Source: an uncultured Aquimarina sp.
GTDB lineage: Bacteria > Bacteroidota > Bacteroidia > Flavobacteriales > Flavobacteriaceae
Length of the DNA stretch: 64,000 nt
Direction: 5' to 3'
Assembly (NCBI RefSeq): GCF_947492965.1
Contig: NZ_CANLOZ010000005.1
Span: forward strand, 62,001-126,000
Position 1 is the stretch's first letter; the number at the start of each line of letters is the position of its first letter. A program made the translations under genes and the position numbers. Under the pieces are notes generated by a model, which had not been told where the DNA came from, made no database searches, and was given only the letters and a program-made list of their open reading frames with translations. Of this stretch, positions 17,224 through 27,025 are shown in pieces.

Positions 17224-19637
17224 TGATGTTTATAAAAACACATATCATCACTATTACTTTACCAATTCTACTTTTTGTAGGATATGCAGGACTTGCAAAC
17301 GAGATTAAAGTAGCTACTCTTTCTGAGTTTAATGAAGCTATAAAATCTGTAAAAGCTGGCGATCGTATCATTCTTAAAAACGGAGAATGGAAAGATGTAA
17401 AATTAGTGGTGAAAGGTATAGGAACGTCTGAAAACCCTATAACTATTGAAGCTGAAGAATCAGGTAAAGTTGTTATTTCAGGTGATTCTAGCTTAAAAAT
17501 GGCTGGAGAATATCTAATAGTCAAAGGGCTATGGTTCAAAAATGGATATTCTTCTGGTAAGTCAGTTATCTCCTTTAGAGTAAATTCTAAAGAATTTGCT
17601 AATCATTCTAGATTAACAGATTGTGCTATTACCTATTTCAACCCTGGATCCAAATCTATTGATTATAAATGGATCAGCGTTTGGGGTAAAAACAATCGTG
17701 TAGATCATAATTACTTTGCTGGTAAAACTCATTCAGGAACTACTCTTGTGGTTTGGTTAAAAGGTGAAAAACACATTGAAAACAATCATAGAATTGATCA
17801 TAATTATTTCGGAGAAAGACCTCCTTTAGGATTTAATGGAGGCGAGACTATCAGAATCGGAACTAGCAAAAATTCTTTGTTATCATCCAGAACGATTGTA
17901 GAAGATAATGTGTTCGAAAAATGTAACGGAGAAGTAGAAATTATATCTAACAAATCCTGTGATAATGCCTATAGAAATAATTTATTTCTAGAAAGTGAAG
18001 GCGTGTTAACATTAAGACATGGTAATAGATGCTTAATCGAAAGTAATGTCTTTATTGGAAACCAAAAACCAAATACCGGAGGAATCAGAGTGATTAATGC
18101 GGGCCATATGATTAGAAATAATCTTATGATGAATCTAACTGGTGATGGTTTTAGAGGTCCTATTGTAGTAATGAATGGGGTTCCAAACAGCCCCGCTAAT
18201 CGTTACCACCAAGTTAAGGATGTAAGCATTGTTAATAATACAGTAATCAATTGTTCTCCTATTCAATTTTGCGCTGGTAAAGATGAAGAAAGATCATTAG
18301 CACCAGAAAATACTGTATTTGCTAATAATATAATTTTCAATACTCATAATGATGAAATAGCTTCTGTATATGACTCCTTAGATGGATTTAAATTCTATGG
18401 TAATATACTTGATACAAAAGGTACTTTTGAGAAAGACGGTTTTACAAAAGTAAAAGTAAACTGGGATACTTTTGAAGATATTTTATATATACCAAAAGTT
18501 GAAAACGAAGCCTTACTAAAGAATTCCAAGAGTGAAGGCAAACCTACAAGATTGGATATCACTGGAGCTAAAAGAACGACTTTTGTCGCAGGAGCTTTTA
18601 ACTTAGGGAATAAAAAATACCCGAAAGCACTGCTATTAAAAAGTGGAACTTCATGGGATTCTAAAGTCGTACCACAAAAAACTAAGACAATTACCGAAAT
18701 TATTGAAGTGGAACCAGGTGTAGGTACTTTGCGTAAAGCATTGAAAAAAGCACCTGATGGAAGTATTCTAAAATTAAAACCAGGAACCTACACTCTGGAA
18801 AAAGGCATAAAAATCACAAACAGTGTTACCATACAAGGAAGCGCAAACGAACCTAAGGCTATTTTAAAAATACAGGAAGGTTTAGAAAAAAAACCAACCT
18901 ATTTTTTTAGAGTCGAAGGTGGAAAATCCTTAAAAATAGATAACATTGAGATAAACGCTACATCCAATACTCCTATAAAATATGCTGTAGTTTCTCCTGA
19001 TAAAGGAATTTCCGATCCATACTCTGTATTTATTAATAACTGTCATATAAAAGGTTTCAAAAACAAAAATGGCGGTAGTGTTTTTAAAGGATATAAAGGA
19101 ACTTTTGCTGATTCTATAAGCATCATGAATTCAAGAATTGAAAATGCCTACAGAGGTATCAACCTAGGTGAAGAAAAAGATGATTTAGGAAGGTATAGTG
19201 CTCAAGTAGTTATCATAAAAAATACGATTTTTAAAGATATCGATCAATGGGCTATAAATTATTTCCGTGGCGGTAATGATGAATCTACTTTAGGAGGTAA
19301 ACTCCTCGTTGATAATTCTGTATTCAGTAATGTAGGAAATATAGAAAAAGGAACTGTTTTAAGGACTAAAGGAATTGTTACCGTAGCTATTAAAAATTCA
19401 GTATTTGAAAAAAGCTATAAAGTTATAAACCCTGTAAGTTTAAAAGGAAACAAAAATGAGATTACCAACTGTGTCATTTTTGATTGCGGAACGGTAAAAG
19501 CAACAAAAGGAGCATCTGCAAAAGATGTATTTTATAAAAACCCGAAATGGGACGATAAAGAAAACTTCATTCCAAGTAAGAAGTCACCTTTACTAAGGCA
19601 ACAAGCTATTGGTCTGAAATGGGAAACTAAAAAATAA
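17223..19637 (+). CDS. PL6-family alginate lyase, two beta-helix domains
   Basis: The protein cleaves alginate by beta-elimination. It has a signal peptide (to about residue 25), then a parallel beta-helix starting VATLSEFNEAIKSVKAGDRI, typical of chondroitinase B-like PL6 enzymes. The predicted catalytic pair is Lys244 (EIISNKSC) and Arg265 (LTLRHGNRC), 21 residues apart as in the characterised PL6 enzyme AlyGC. At 804 residues it carries a second beta-helix half (from about residue 500: EPGVGTLRKALKKAPDGSIL). It lies in the SusCD operon next to PL17, which degrades the oligomers it makes. Whether it prefers M, G or mixed blocks cannot be told. Confidence 0.9.
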   Translation: MMFIKTHIITITLPILLFVGYAGLANEIKVATLSEFNEAIKSVKAGDRIILKNGEWKDVKLVVKGIGTSENPITIEAEESGKVVISGDSSLKMAGEYLIVKGLWFKNGYSSGKSVISFRVNSKEFANHSRLTDCAITYFNPGSKSIDYKWISVWGKNNRVDHNYFAGKTHSGTTLVVWLKGEKHIENNHRIDHNYFGERPPLGFNGGETIRIGTSKNSLLSSRTIVEDNVFEKCNGEVEIISNKSCDNAYRNNLFLESEGVLTLRHGNRCLIESNVFIGNQKPNTGGIRVINAGHMIRNNLMMNLTGDGFRGPIVVMNGVPNSPANRYHQVKDVSIVNNTVINCSPIQFCAGKDEERSLAPENTVFANNIIFNTHNDEIASVYDSLDGFKFYGNILDTKGTFEKDGFTKVKVNWDTFEDILYIPKVENEALLKNSKSEGKPTRLDITGAKRTTFVAGAFNLGNKKYPKALLLKSGTSWDSKVVPQKTKTITEIIEVEPGVGTLRKALKKAPDGSILKLKPGTYTLEKGIKITNSVTIQGSANEPKAILKIQEGLEKKPTYFFRVEGGKSLKIDNIEINATSNTPIKYAVVSPDKGISDPYSVFINNCHIKGFKNKNGGSVFKGYKGTFADSISIMNSRIENAYRGINLGEEKDDLGRYSAQVVIIKNTIFKDIDQWAINYFRGGNDESTLGGKLLVDNSVFSNVGNIEKGTVLRTKGIVTVAIKNSVFEKSYKVINPVSLKGNKNEITNCVIFDCGTVKATKGASAKDVFYKNPKWDDKENFIPSKKSPLLRQQAIGLKWETKK

Positions 19638-19655
19638 AATTAACACCATAGAATT

Positions 19656-21203
19656 ATGAAAAATTATGAAGCATCTTTTAAAAGAATCTTAGCAGGTCTG
19701 CTAGTTTTCTGTTTAATATTGATATTCGTTATATCCTCTTCTTGCGACGCAGATATTGAAGTAGATCAGACTGTGGAAGAAATTGAGTCTGCTACACCAA
19801 TTATTACAGGTTTTTCTCCGTCTAATGTAGAAATTCTTGAGGATGTATTAGTAGAGGGAGAGTTTCTACAATTTGTAGATCGCGCAACTATCGGAGGTAT
19901 CCCTACAGAAATTAAAAGTAAGATAAGTGATACTCAAATTTTACTAAGAGTAGATCCTGCAGTAGTTTCTGGACAAATAGTTTTAATAAATGATGTAAGT
20001 AGACAAGGTGCCGAAAATCTTGAATTTACAGCTACTTCTTCTGAAACTGTTAATGTGTCCTACCCTGTTCCATCGGTAACCAGTGTTATCCCAGATGAGG
20101 CTACAGCGAATGACCTTCTTATTATCGAAGGAGCTAATCTAGGAGTGGTTTCTAGTGTTACCTTCGGTGATGTAGCAGGTGTAATATCATTTCAGGAAAC
20201 TGGTGTAATTGTAGTAACAGTACCTAATCCAGGGACTTTGGATCCGGTTGCAGTAAATTTAAACTACAATAGCAATACTGGAGAAATAGGACAAGAATTA
20301 AGTTCTTCTTTTCTAGTAAATATACCCACTCCAGAACCAGATAATGTTCCGAGAATAATGACTCGTGATAATATGGTAACGATAACTGGTGCTAATATCA
20401 ATTTTACCACCTCGGTAACTGTAGATGGTATAGAAGCTACAATAACCACATCTCCGACAGATTTAACTTTTATGGTGCCATCTGGAGTATCGACAGGTAT
20501 TTCTGAGGTAATCATAACAGATACCGAAGATCGTCAGACAACATTTAATATTCCATACATTAATGGCCCATACTACGAATATTATGATTTTGACACTAAA
20601 GCATTAGAAACTGTACGAGATAACAAAAATGATCCTAGCCAAGTAGTTTTATCATTGGGTGAAGAGGCTTCTGAACAGCCTAGATTTACGGGGATGACAG
20701 AACCTTTTGGAAGTAGATATCTACATATAGATTATCCTACAGCTACTACAAGTACATTGGCATCTATCTATGGATATGATTTTAGTGATGCATATGGAAC
20801 TGAGGAAATGGGAGAAGAATCTGCAGCATTGGTAGATCCAGATGGTCGATTTGGAGGAAATCCAGTTCTGCATTTCTGGATGAGAATTAATGGTGCTAAC
20901 TGTAGAACTAAAATATATCTAGGAACTTCTAGTGCTCAACGAAGAGAATCTAATGGAGAATTATTAGATACAGCAGGAGAATGGGTATTAGTAGCTGTTA
21001 GACTTAACGGATTTATGGACAGTGCGGCGGATTTCTCTAGATTTCATTTCCGTCTTACTGCAGGAAGCTCTTCTGACAACATTCCTAGGTCTGCGGATTA
21101 CGACTGGATCATTGTTACAGATAGAGTACTTACAGAATTCGGAGCTGTAGATTATTCACCAGCATCAGTTACTGATGAAACTTTTTGGAAAGACCAAGGA
21201 TAA
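19656..21203 (+). CDS. Surface glycan-binding lipoprotein with IPT/TIG repeats
   Basis: The 515-residue lipoprotein (lipobox around ISSSC) has two or three IPT/TIG-like Ig modules: PIITGFSPSNVEILEDVLVE, PSVTSVIPDEATANDLLIIE and PRIMTRDNMVTITGANINF. A C-terminal jelly-roll-like domain follows with YYEYYDFDTKALETVRDN and the aromatic-rich GNPVLHFWMRINGANC. This layout is that of SusE/SusF-position surface glycan-binding proteins in PULs. It probably holds alginate at the cell surface for the PL6 enzyme and SusCD. No catalytic motif is seen. It sits 18 bases after the PL6 gene. Confidence 0.8.
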   Translation: MKNYEASFKRILAGLLVFCLILIFVISSSCDADIEVDQTVEEIESATPIITGFSPSNVEILEDVLVEGEFLQFVDRATIGGIPTEIKSKISDTQILLRVDPAVVSGQIVLINDVSRQGAENLEFTATSSETVNVSYPVPSVTSVIPDEATANDLLIIEGANLGVVSSVTFGDVAGVISFQETGVIVVTVPNPGTLDPVAVNLNYNSNTGEIGQELSSSFLVNIPTPEPDNVPRIMTRDNMVTITGANINFTTSVTVDGIEATITTSPTDLTFMVPSGVSTGISEVIITDTEDRQTTFNIPYINGPYYEYYDFDTKALETVRDNKNDPSQVVLSLGEEASEQPRFTGMTEPFGSRYLHIDYPTATTSTLASIYGYDFSDAYGTEEMGEESAALVDPDGRFGGNPVLHFWMRINGANCRTKIYLGTSSAQRRESNGELLDTAGEWVLVAVRLNGFMDSAADFSRFHFRLTAGSSSDNIPRSADYDWIIVTDRVLTEFGAVDYSPASVTDETFWKDQG

Positions 21204-21236
21204 GAACAATATATAATAACAATCATAAAAGCATAT

Positions 21237-23510
21237 ATGATCCCATCACCTTCACATATTATACGGTTAAGGTTAGACATTCTTTGTCTAGCCCTAACCC
21301 TATGCATCCTCAATTTTAGTTGTAACTCAGAACCAAAAACAGATGCTAAAGCTGAAGTAAAAACAGAAACCAAAAATCAAAAACCTGTACTTTCTTTATC
21401 CAATTCGGAAGCCAATGAAATAAAAGAATTACTAGACTCAAATGAGATTTTAAGAAATTCATTTGAAGAACAAAAAACAAAGGCTGATAAAGCAATCGTA
21501 AATGGAATAGAAGTTCCAGTACCAAAAGATCCAGGTGGCGGTTATTCTCATGAAAAACACAAGCGTAATTATGGAGAAATGTACGCTGCGGGAATTGCTT
21601 TTATGATTACTAAAGATAGTAAGTATTCTGAGTTCGTAACAAATATGTTACTTGCCTATGCGGATATGTATCCTCAGTTACCATTGCATCCAAAAAGAAA
21701 AGAAAATCATCCTGCAGGAAAATTATTTTGGCAAGGATTAAACGAAAGTGTATGGTTAGTTAATTCTATTCAAGCTTACAATTTGGTAAGTGATGCTATT
21801 TCATCAGAAGATAAAAAAACAATAGAAAACAATGTCTTCCGAAAAGTAGCTGAATTTATAAGTGTAGATTCCAAAAAAACCTTTAATAAAATTCATAATC
21901 ATGGAACCTGGGCAGTAGCGGGCGTAGGTATGACAGGATATGTTCTCAAAGACCAGGATATGGTAGACCGTGCTCTATACGGAAGTAATAAGGACAAGAA
22001 AACCGGTTTTCTTAAACAAATAGACATGCTTTTTTCTCCAGAAGGATATTATTCTGAAGGACCTTATTATCAGAGATACGCTATGATGCCCTTTATGCTT
22101 TTCGGGCAGGCTATCCAACGTAATCAACCTGATCTTAAAATCTTCGAATACCGAGATCAATTATTAGGCAAAGCTGTAACCACAGTATTGCAACTTACTG
22201 ATGAAAATGGAGCTTTTTTCCCTTTTAATGATGCATTAAAAGAAAAAAACTATTTAACCAGTGAATTGATATTCGCCAGCAATATTGCTTATGCCTACTA
22301 TAATGATAGTTCGCTACTGCCTATTACCCATGAGCATAATAAAGTAAGTATATCTGGAGCAGGACTTTCTGTTGCAAAAGCACTTCAGAATTTCAATGCT
22401 AAAGAATACGAAAAAAAATCACTACTTATTACCGACGGTAAAGATGGAAATGATGGCGGATTAGCATTGTTGCGTATGCCAAACTTACAACGTAATGAAA
22501 AGCTTACTACGGTCTTTAAGTTTGCATCGCAAGGTATGGGGCACGGACATTTTGATCGACTTTCATTATTCCTTTATGACGGAAAACAAGAAATCATTCA
22601 AGATTATGGTGCCGCAAGATTCTTAAATGTAGAATCTAAGCAAGGAGGTCGCTATTTACCAGAAAACAAAACTTGGGCTAAACAAACAATCGCTCATAAT
22701 ACGGTTACTATAGATGAAGCATCACAATTTGGAGCGAATGTTAAAGCTTCCAGCGAGGTAAGTCCTAAACTATTATTTTCTAACGTAAGAGATAAAGATT
22801 TTCAAATTGTTAGTGCTAAAGAAGAAAATGCATATGATGACATAGCTATGCAAAGAACAATTGCACTAGTAGAGGGTAAAAATTCAGAACAACCGCCTTT
22901 TATAATCGATGTGTATCGAATCGCTTCTGCTAACAAGCATCAATATGATTTTAATTTTATGTATCAAGGACATTTAATGGAAACTAATTTTGAGTATATC
23001 AAAGCAAACACATTATCACCACTTGGTACAAAAAACGGATATCAACATTTATGGAAACTTGCAGAAGGTAAAAGCGATCATAACCTAGCCACATTTACTT
23101 GGCTTAATAAGAACCGCTTCTACTCTATTTCGAGTCTTGTTTCTAAGGATAGTAAAATGGTTTTTTCGTTATTAGGAGCTAACGATCCCGAATTTAATCT
23201 CAGAAATGATGCTTCTTATATGTTGCGAGAAAATGATAAAAAAGACCATGTTTTCGTGAATATTATTGAGCCGCACGGAAATTTTGATCCCAAGTTAGAA
23301 TCCGTTCAGAATCCGCATTCTCGTGTAAAACACATTCAATTATTATTTTCAGATGAAAACTACACTATCGTAAAAGCAATATTCAATAATAATGAAAGCT
23401 ATACGCTAGCAATAGTGAATAACGATCACGATCCACACAAAAAGCATACAGTAACCATTGAAGATCAAGAATTTCAATGGACAGGAAATTATAATTTAAA
23501 AACCAACTAA
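21237..23510 (+). CDS. PL17 oligoalginate lyase (exolytic), lipoprotein
   Basis: The protein converts alginate oligomers to unsaturated monouronates. It has a lipobox NFSC with Cys29, then an alpha/alpha barrel with FNKIHNHGTWAVAG, where Asn221 and His222 match the neutralising pair of Alg17c, and SEGPYYQRYAMMPF with catalytic Tyr278. The C-terminal heparinase II/III-like beta-sheet domain starts near residue 400 and contains GMGHGHFDRLSLFLYDGKQE and HNTVTIDEASQFG. Length 757 is normal. It is likely tethered in the periplasm and feeds KdgF and the MFS carrier encoded next. Confidence 0.93.
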   Translation: MIPSPSHIIRLRLDILCLALTLCILNFSCNSEPKTDAKAEVKTETKNQKPVLSLSNSEANEIKELLDSNEILRNSFEEQKTKADKAIVNGIEVPVPKDPGGGYSHEKHKRNYGEMYAAGIAFMITKDSKYSEFVTNMLLAYADMYPQLPLHPKRKENHPAGKLFWQGLNESVWLVNSIQAYNLVSDAISSEDKKTIENNVFRKVAEFISVDSKKTFNKIHNHGTWAVAGVGMTGYVLKDQDMVDRALYGSNKDKKTGFLKQIDMLFSPEGYYSEGPYYQRYAMMPFMLFGQAIQRNQPDLKIFEYRDQLLGKAVTTVLQLTDENGAFFPFNDALKEKNYLTSELIFASNIAYAYYNDSSLLPITHEHNKVSISGAGLSVAKALQNFNAKEYEKKSLLITDGKDGNDGGLALLRMPNLQRNEKLTTVFKFASQGMGHGHFDRLSLFLYDGKQEIIQDYGAARFLNVESKQGGRYLPENKTWAKQTIAHNTVTIDEASQFGANVKASSEVSPKLLFSNVRDKDFQIVSAKEENAYDDIAMQRTIALVEGKNSEQPPFIIDVYRIASANKHQYDFNFMYQGHLMETNFEYIKANTLSPLGTKNGYQHLWKLAEGKSDHNLATFTWLNKNRFYSISSLVSKDSKMVFSLLGANDPEFNLRNDASYMLRENDKKDHVFVNIIEPHGNFDPKLESVQNPHSRVKHIQLLFSDENYTIVKAIFNNNESYTLAIVNNDHDPHKKHTVTIEDQEFQWTGNYNLKTN

Positions 23511-23513
23511 ACA

Positions 23514-23882
23514 ATGAGCTATTCTAAAATAAAAAGCGAAGTATTTTTTGTAACAAAAGACAAACCTTGGGAGCAAGCAGCAGAAGGAATTACACGTCAG
23601 ATGATTGGTTATGATGTAAACATCATGATGGTAAAAGTAGCATTCGAAAAAGGAGCTATAGGGTATATCCATGACCATTTTCATTCACAAACAACATACG
23701 TGGAATCAGGAAGTTTTGAAGTGACAATTGGAGATGAGAAGAAAATATTAAATGCAGGAGATGGTTTTTTCATCCCTCCTAATGTTTCTCATGGAGCAGT
23801 TTGTTTAGAAGCTGGAGTATTAATTGATGTTTTCAGCCCGATACGAGAAGACTTTTTAGAAATTGACTTCAAAAAGAAATAA
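23514..23882 (+). CDS. kdgF: KdgF-type cupin, unsaturated uronate linearisation
   Basis: This is a 122-residue single cupin. Metal ligands are visible in YIHDHFHSQTTYVESGSFEV and, in the second motif, FFIPPNVSHGAVCLE. KdgF speeds ring-opening of unsaturated monouronates to DEH, the product needed by the downstream reductase. No signal peptide is present, so it acts in the cytoplasm. It is 3 bases after the PL17 gene and 3 bases before the MFS ATG, indicating tight co-translation. Other small cupins have different roles, but the position is decisive. Confidence 0.85.
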   Translation: MSYSKIKSEVFFVTKDKPWEQAAEGITRQMIGYDVNIMMVKVAFEKGAIGYIHDHFHSQTTYVESGSFEVTIGDEKKILNAGDGFFIPPNVSHGAVCLEAGVLIDVFSPIREDFLEIDFKKK

Positions 23883-23885
23883 TTG

Positions 23886-25193
23886 ATGAAGAAGGTACAA
23901 GGATTACGCTGGTGGGTTATAGGTTTGATTGCCTTAGCAGCTGTTATCAACTACATAGACAGACAAGCGTTTTCTGTTTTATGGGAAACTGAAGGAGGTA
24001 TTGCCGATGAGCTTTATCCTGATTTGGACCAAGAAGGACGCAAAAAAGTATATGGTGATATTGGCTTTTATTTCATTATCGCCTATGCATTAGGACAAGC
24101 ACTATTTGGAAGAATTTTTGATAAAGTAGGTACCCGATTAGGTTTTGCCATTTCTATAGGCTTTTGGTCATTAGCCACAGGTTTACATGCTATAGTGAGA
24201 GGTTTTTTAGGCTTCACTTTAGTAAGAATGTTGTTAGGATTATCAGAAGCTGGTAATTGGCCTGGAGCAGCAAAAGGAAATGCTGAGTGGTTCCCCACAA
24301 ATGAAAGAGCAGTTGCTCAAGGAATTTTTAACTTTGGAGCATCTTTTGGAGCATTAATCTCCATCCCTCTTATAGGACTTTTAGCACAACAATTACATTG
24401 GCAATTTGTCTTTTTAATTATTGCTATTCTAGGATTTGTTTGGCTAATTCCTTGGTTTGTTTATGTAAAAACCTCGCCAAAAAAACACCCTTGGATAACT
24501 GATAAGGAAAGAAATTTAATTATCGATGGACAAAAGAATGAATCAAATTCTAGTGAAGAGACAGAAGAGAAGAGTTTAAGTTACGGTAAGCTTTTAAAAA
24601 ACAAACAGAGCTGGGGAGTTATTCTAGCCTCAGCAGCGATTGACCCAATTTGGTGGATTTTTGTAATCTGGATACCTAATTACTTGGTTAATGTTTTTGA
24701 AATGGATATCGCAGGAATCACCAAATTAGGTTGGGTTCCTTTCCTTGGAGCCATGATAGGAGCTTGGTTTGGTGGATTAATAGCTAAATCATTTTTTGCT
24801 AAAGGCTGGAGTACCAACAAAGTTAGAAAAACAACCATTGCAATTGGATGCGCTATTATGCTTCCAGCATTACTCTCTTTAAGTAATCCGGGTAGTCCAC
24901 TAATTGCTGTACTTATTATGGCAGTTATTCTATTTGGTTTTCAAACTGCAATTGGTAATATCCAAACGCTACCAAGTGATTTATACAACGGGAAATCGGT
25001 AGGAACTTTATCTGGATTAGCAGGCATGTCTGCAAAATTCGCAGCAGCAGTTTTAACATGGTACATTGGAAATAAATTACCGATAGACAAATACTCTTTT
25101 GTATTTCTAATTGGAGCTGCACTTGTAGCCATTGTAGTTTTTTCTGTATGGGTGCTTATACCAAAAGTTGAACCAGTAAAGGTAAAGAGCTAA
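23886..25193 (+). CDS. MFS uronate transporter (DEH/hexuronate type)
   Basis: This is a 12-helix major facilitator of about 435 residues of the anion:cation symporter type. The first helix is followed by INYIDRQAFSVL and a GRIFDKVGTRLGF loop; helix 4/5 has RMLLGLSEAGNWPGAAKGNAE, as in ExuT-like hexuronate carriers. I take the ATG at 23886 as start rather than the TTG one codon earlier. It should carry unsaturated monouronates or DEH from periplasm to cytoplasm. Lying between kdgF and the reductase, it fits the usual flavobacterial alginate operon. Confidence 0.88.
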   Translation: MKKVQGLRWWVIGLIALAAVINYIDRQAFSVLWETEGGIADELYPDLDQEGRKKVYGDIGFYFIIAYALGQALFGRIFDKVGTRLGFAISIGFWSLATGLHAIVRGFLGFTLVRMLLGLSEAGNWPGAAKGNAEWFPTNERAVAQGIFNFGASFGALISIPLIGLLAQQLHWQFVFLIIAILGFVWLIPWFVYVKTSPKKHPWITDKERNLIIDGQKNESNSSEETEEKSLSYGKLLKNKQSWGVILASAAIDPIWWIFVIWIPNYLVNVFEMDIAGITKLGWVPFLGAMIGAWFGGLIAKSFFAKGWSTNKVRKTTIAIGCAIMLPALLSLSNPGSPLIAVLIMAVILFGFQTAIGNIQTLPSDLYNGKSVGTLSGLAGMSAKFAAAVLTWYIGNKLPIDKYSFVFLIGAALVAIVVFSVWVLIPKVEPVKVKS

Positions 25194-25236
25194 ATAATAA
25201 GAATTAAAATTAATCAACATAAATAAAGTTTAAAAA

Positions 25237-25998
25237 ATGAGTTTAAAAGAAAAAGTTGCTGTAGTAACAGGTGCAACTGGTGGAATAGGATTTGCAGTTG
25301 CGGAAAGATTAGGAAAAGATGGATATACCGTGATTTTAAATGGTATCGAAGATGAAAAAGGAGCTGAAAGAGTTAAAGAACTTACAGCACAAGGAATCAC
25401 TGCAGAATATTATGGATTTGATGTTACTAATGAAGAAGCTGTTACATCAAATATTACTGCAATCGGTGAAAAATATGGTAAAATAGACGTACTAGTAAAT
25501 AACGCTGGTGGACTAGGTGGTAGATCTAGATTTGAGGAAATGACCACAGAGTTTTACAGATTCGTAATGGCATTAAATCTTGATTCTACATTTTTTGCAT
25601 CAAGAGCTGCCATCCCATTTCTTAAAAAAGCAGAAGGATCTTCTATTATCAACTATACTTCCAATGCTGGATGGACCGCTGGAGGACCAGGAGCAGGAAT
25701 TTATGGAACTTCTAAAGCTGCAGTTCATGCAATTACAAGAGGATTGGCAAAAGATTTAGCAGAGTACGGAATTAGAGTTAATGCAGTATCTCCTGGTACA
25801 ATTGATACTGATTTCCATAAACAAATTAAATCTACTAAACCTGAAGTGTTTAAGTCTTGGGCAAACAATATTATGCTAGGAAGGTTAGGACAGCCAGAAG
25901 ATGTAGCTTCTGTTGTTTCGTTCTTAGCAAGTGATAGTGCAGCGTTTATAACTGCCGAGACTATCCAAATCGGAGGTGGACAAGCGTTAGGTATTTAA
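25237..25998 (+). CDS. SDR-family DEH reductase
   Basis: This short-chain dehydrogenase of 253 residues has the cofactor loop VTGATGGIGFAVAERL, NNAGGLGGRSRF, the catalytic Ser in INYTSNAGW and YGTSKAAVHA, and the end loop SPGTIDTDFH. In alginate operons such enzymes reduce 4-deoxy-L-erythro-5-hexoseulose uronate (DEH) to KDG. The SDR family is broad, so the substrate is assigned from kdgF upstream and kdgK downstream. NADH versus NADPH preference is not settled by the sequence as read. Confidence 0.85.
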   Translation: MSLKEKVAVVTGATGGIGFAVAERLGKDGYTVILNGIEDEKGAERVKELTAQGITAEYYGFDVTNEEAVTSNITAIGEKYGKIDVLVNNAGGLGGRSRFEEMTTEFYRFVMALNLDSTFFASRAAIPFLKKAEGSSIINYTSNAGWTAGGPGAGIYGTSKAAVHAITRGLAKDLAEYGIRVNAVSPGTIDTDFHKQIKSTKPEVFKSWANNIMLGRLGQPEDVASVVSFLASDSAAFITAETIQIGGGQALGI

Positions 25999-26019
25999 TA
26001 ACATCCTGAAAAATATAAA

Positions 26020-27024
26020 ATGAAAAAAGTAGTAACCTTTGGAGAAGTTTTAATGCGTATTGCTCCTTTGGGAAACAAAAAATTAAAACAATCTAACCAA
26101 TTAGAATACTACTTTGGTGGAACCGAAGCCAATGTCGCCATTTCCTTGGCACAGTTCGGAAATAATACTAAACATATCACTGCAGTATCCAATGATTTTG
26201 TTGGTGACGCAGTAAAGAGCTACTTGCAGAAACTGGGAGTAGATACTGGTTTGATTATTGACTCGTATCATCCTCTGGGACTTTATTTCCTGGAGGTTGG
26301 TGCGGTCATGAGATCAAGTACGATTGCATATAATCGTTCTAATTCTGCTTTCTGTCATATTGATCCAGATGTTATTAATTGGGAAAAAGCTCTTGAAGAT
26401 TGTGATTGGTTTCATTGGACAGGTATTACTCCTGCCCTTTCCTTAAATGCATATAAAGCTTTGCAAAAAGGATTAGAGATTGCTAACCAAAAAGGAATTA
26501 CCATTTCCGCAGATCCAGCTTATCGCAGTGGACTTTGGAATTATGGACACAAGGCAAAAGATATTCTTAATCAATTAGTAGAATTATCAAACGTATTCAT
26601 TGGCGGACCTAATGAAATTAATGAATTACTAGATACCAGTTTTTCATACGAAAATGAAGATTTTATCCAAGCAAGCAAGCTTCTTATCCAAAAGTACCCG
26701 AATCTAAAAGGTGTTTTTGATAAAACAAGAGTATCCCTAAATGCTAATTGGCATAAAATTAAAGCGCGCCTATGGAATGGTGTTGATTTTTATGAAACTA
26801 ATGAACTAGAAATAACCCACGTGGTTGATAGAATTGGAACAGGTGATGCTTATGCTGCTGGATTAATTCATGGTTTAATGCATTATGATGATCAAAAAGC
26901 TTTACAATTTGCCAATGCTGCTTGTGCTTTGAAGCACACTATAGAAGGAGATGCAAATCTGGTTTCAGAAGCCGAAGTATTACATATAATTGAAGGAAAC
27001 TTATCAGGACGTATAAAAAGATAA
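26020..27024 (+). CDS. kdgK: 2-keto-3-deoxygluconate kinase, PfkB family
   Basis: The enzyme phosphorylates KDG to KDPG with ATP. This 334-residue ribokinase-fold protein has FGEVLMRIAPLG at the start, the di-Gly region YYFGGTEANVAISLAQFG and the catalytic signature DRIGTGDAYAAGLIHGLMH. It lies 21 bases after the reductase gene and 1 base before kdgA, so the last two steps to pyruvate and glyceraldehyde 3-phosphate are encoded together. Identity as KDG kinase rather than another sugar kinase follows from the pathway context. Confidence 0.92.
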   Translation: MKKVVTFGEVLMRIAPLGNKKLKQSNQLEYYFGGTEANVAISLAQFGNNTKHITAVSNDFVGDAVKSYLQKLGVDTGLIIDSYHPLGLYFLEVGAVMRSSTIAYNRSNSAFCHIDPDVINWEKALEDCDWFHWTGITPALSLNAYKALQKGLEIANQKGITISADPAYRSGLWNYGHKAKDILNQLVELSNVFIGGPNEINELLDTSFSYENEDFIQASKLLIQKYPNLKGVFDKTRVSLNANWHKIKARLWNGVDFYETNELEITHVVDRIGTGDAYAAGLIHGLMHYDDQKALQFANAACALKHTIEGDANLVSEAEVLHIIEGNLSGRIKR

Positions 27025-27025
27025 T

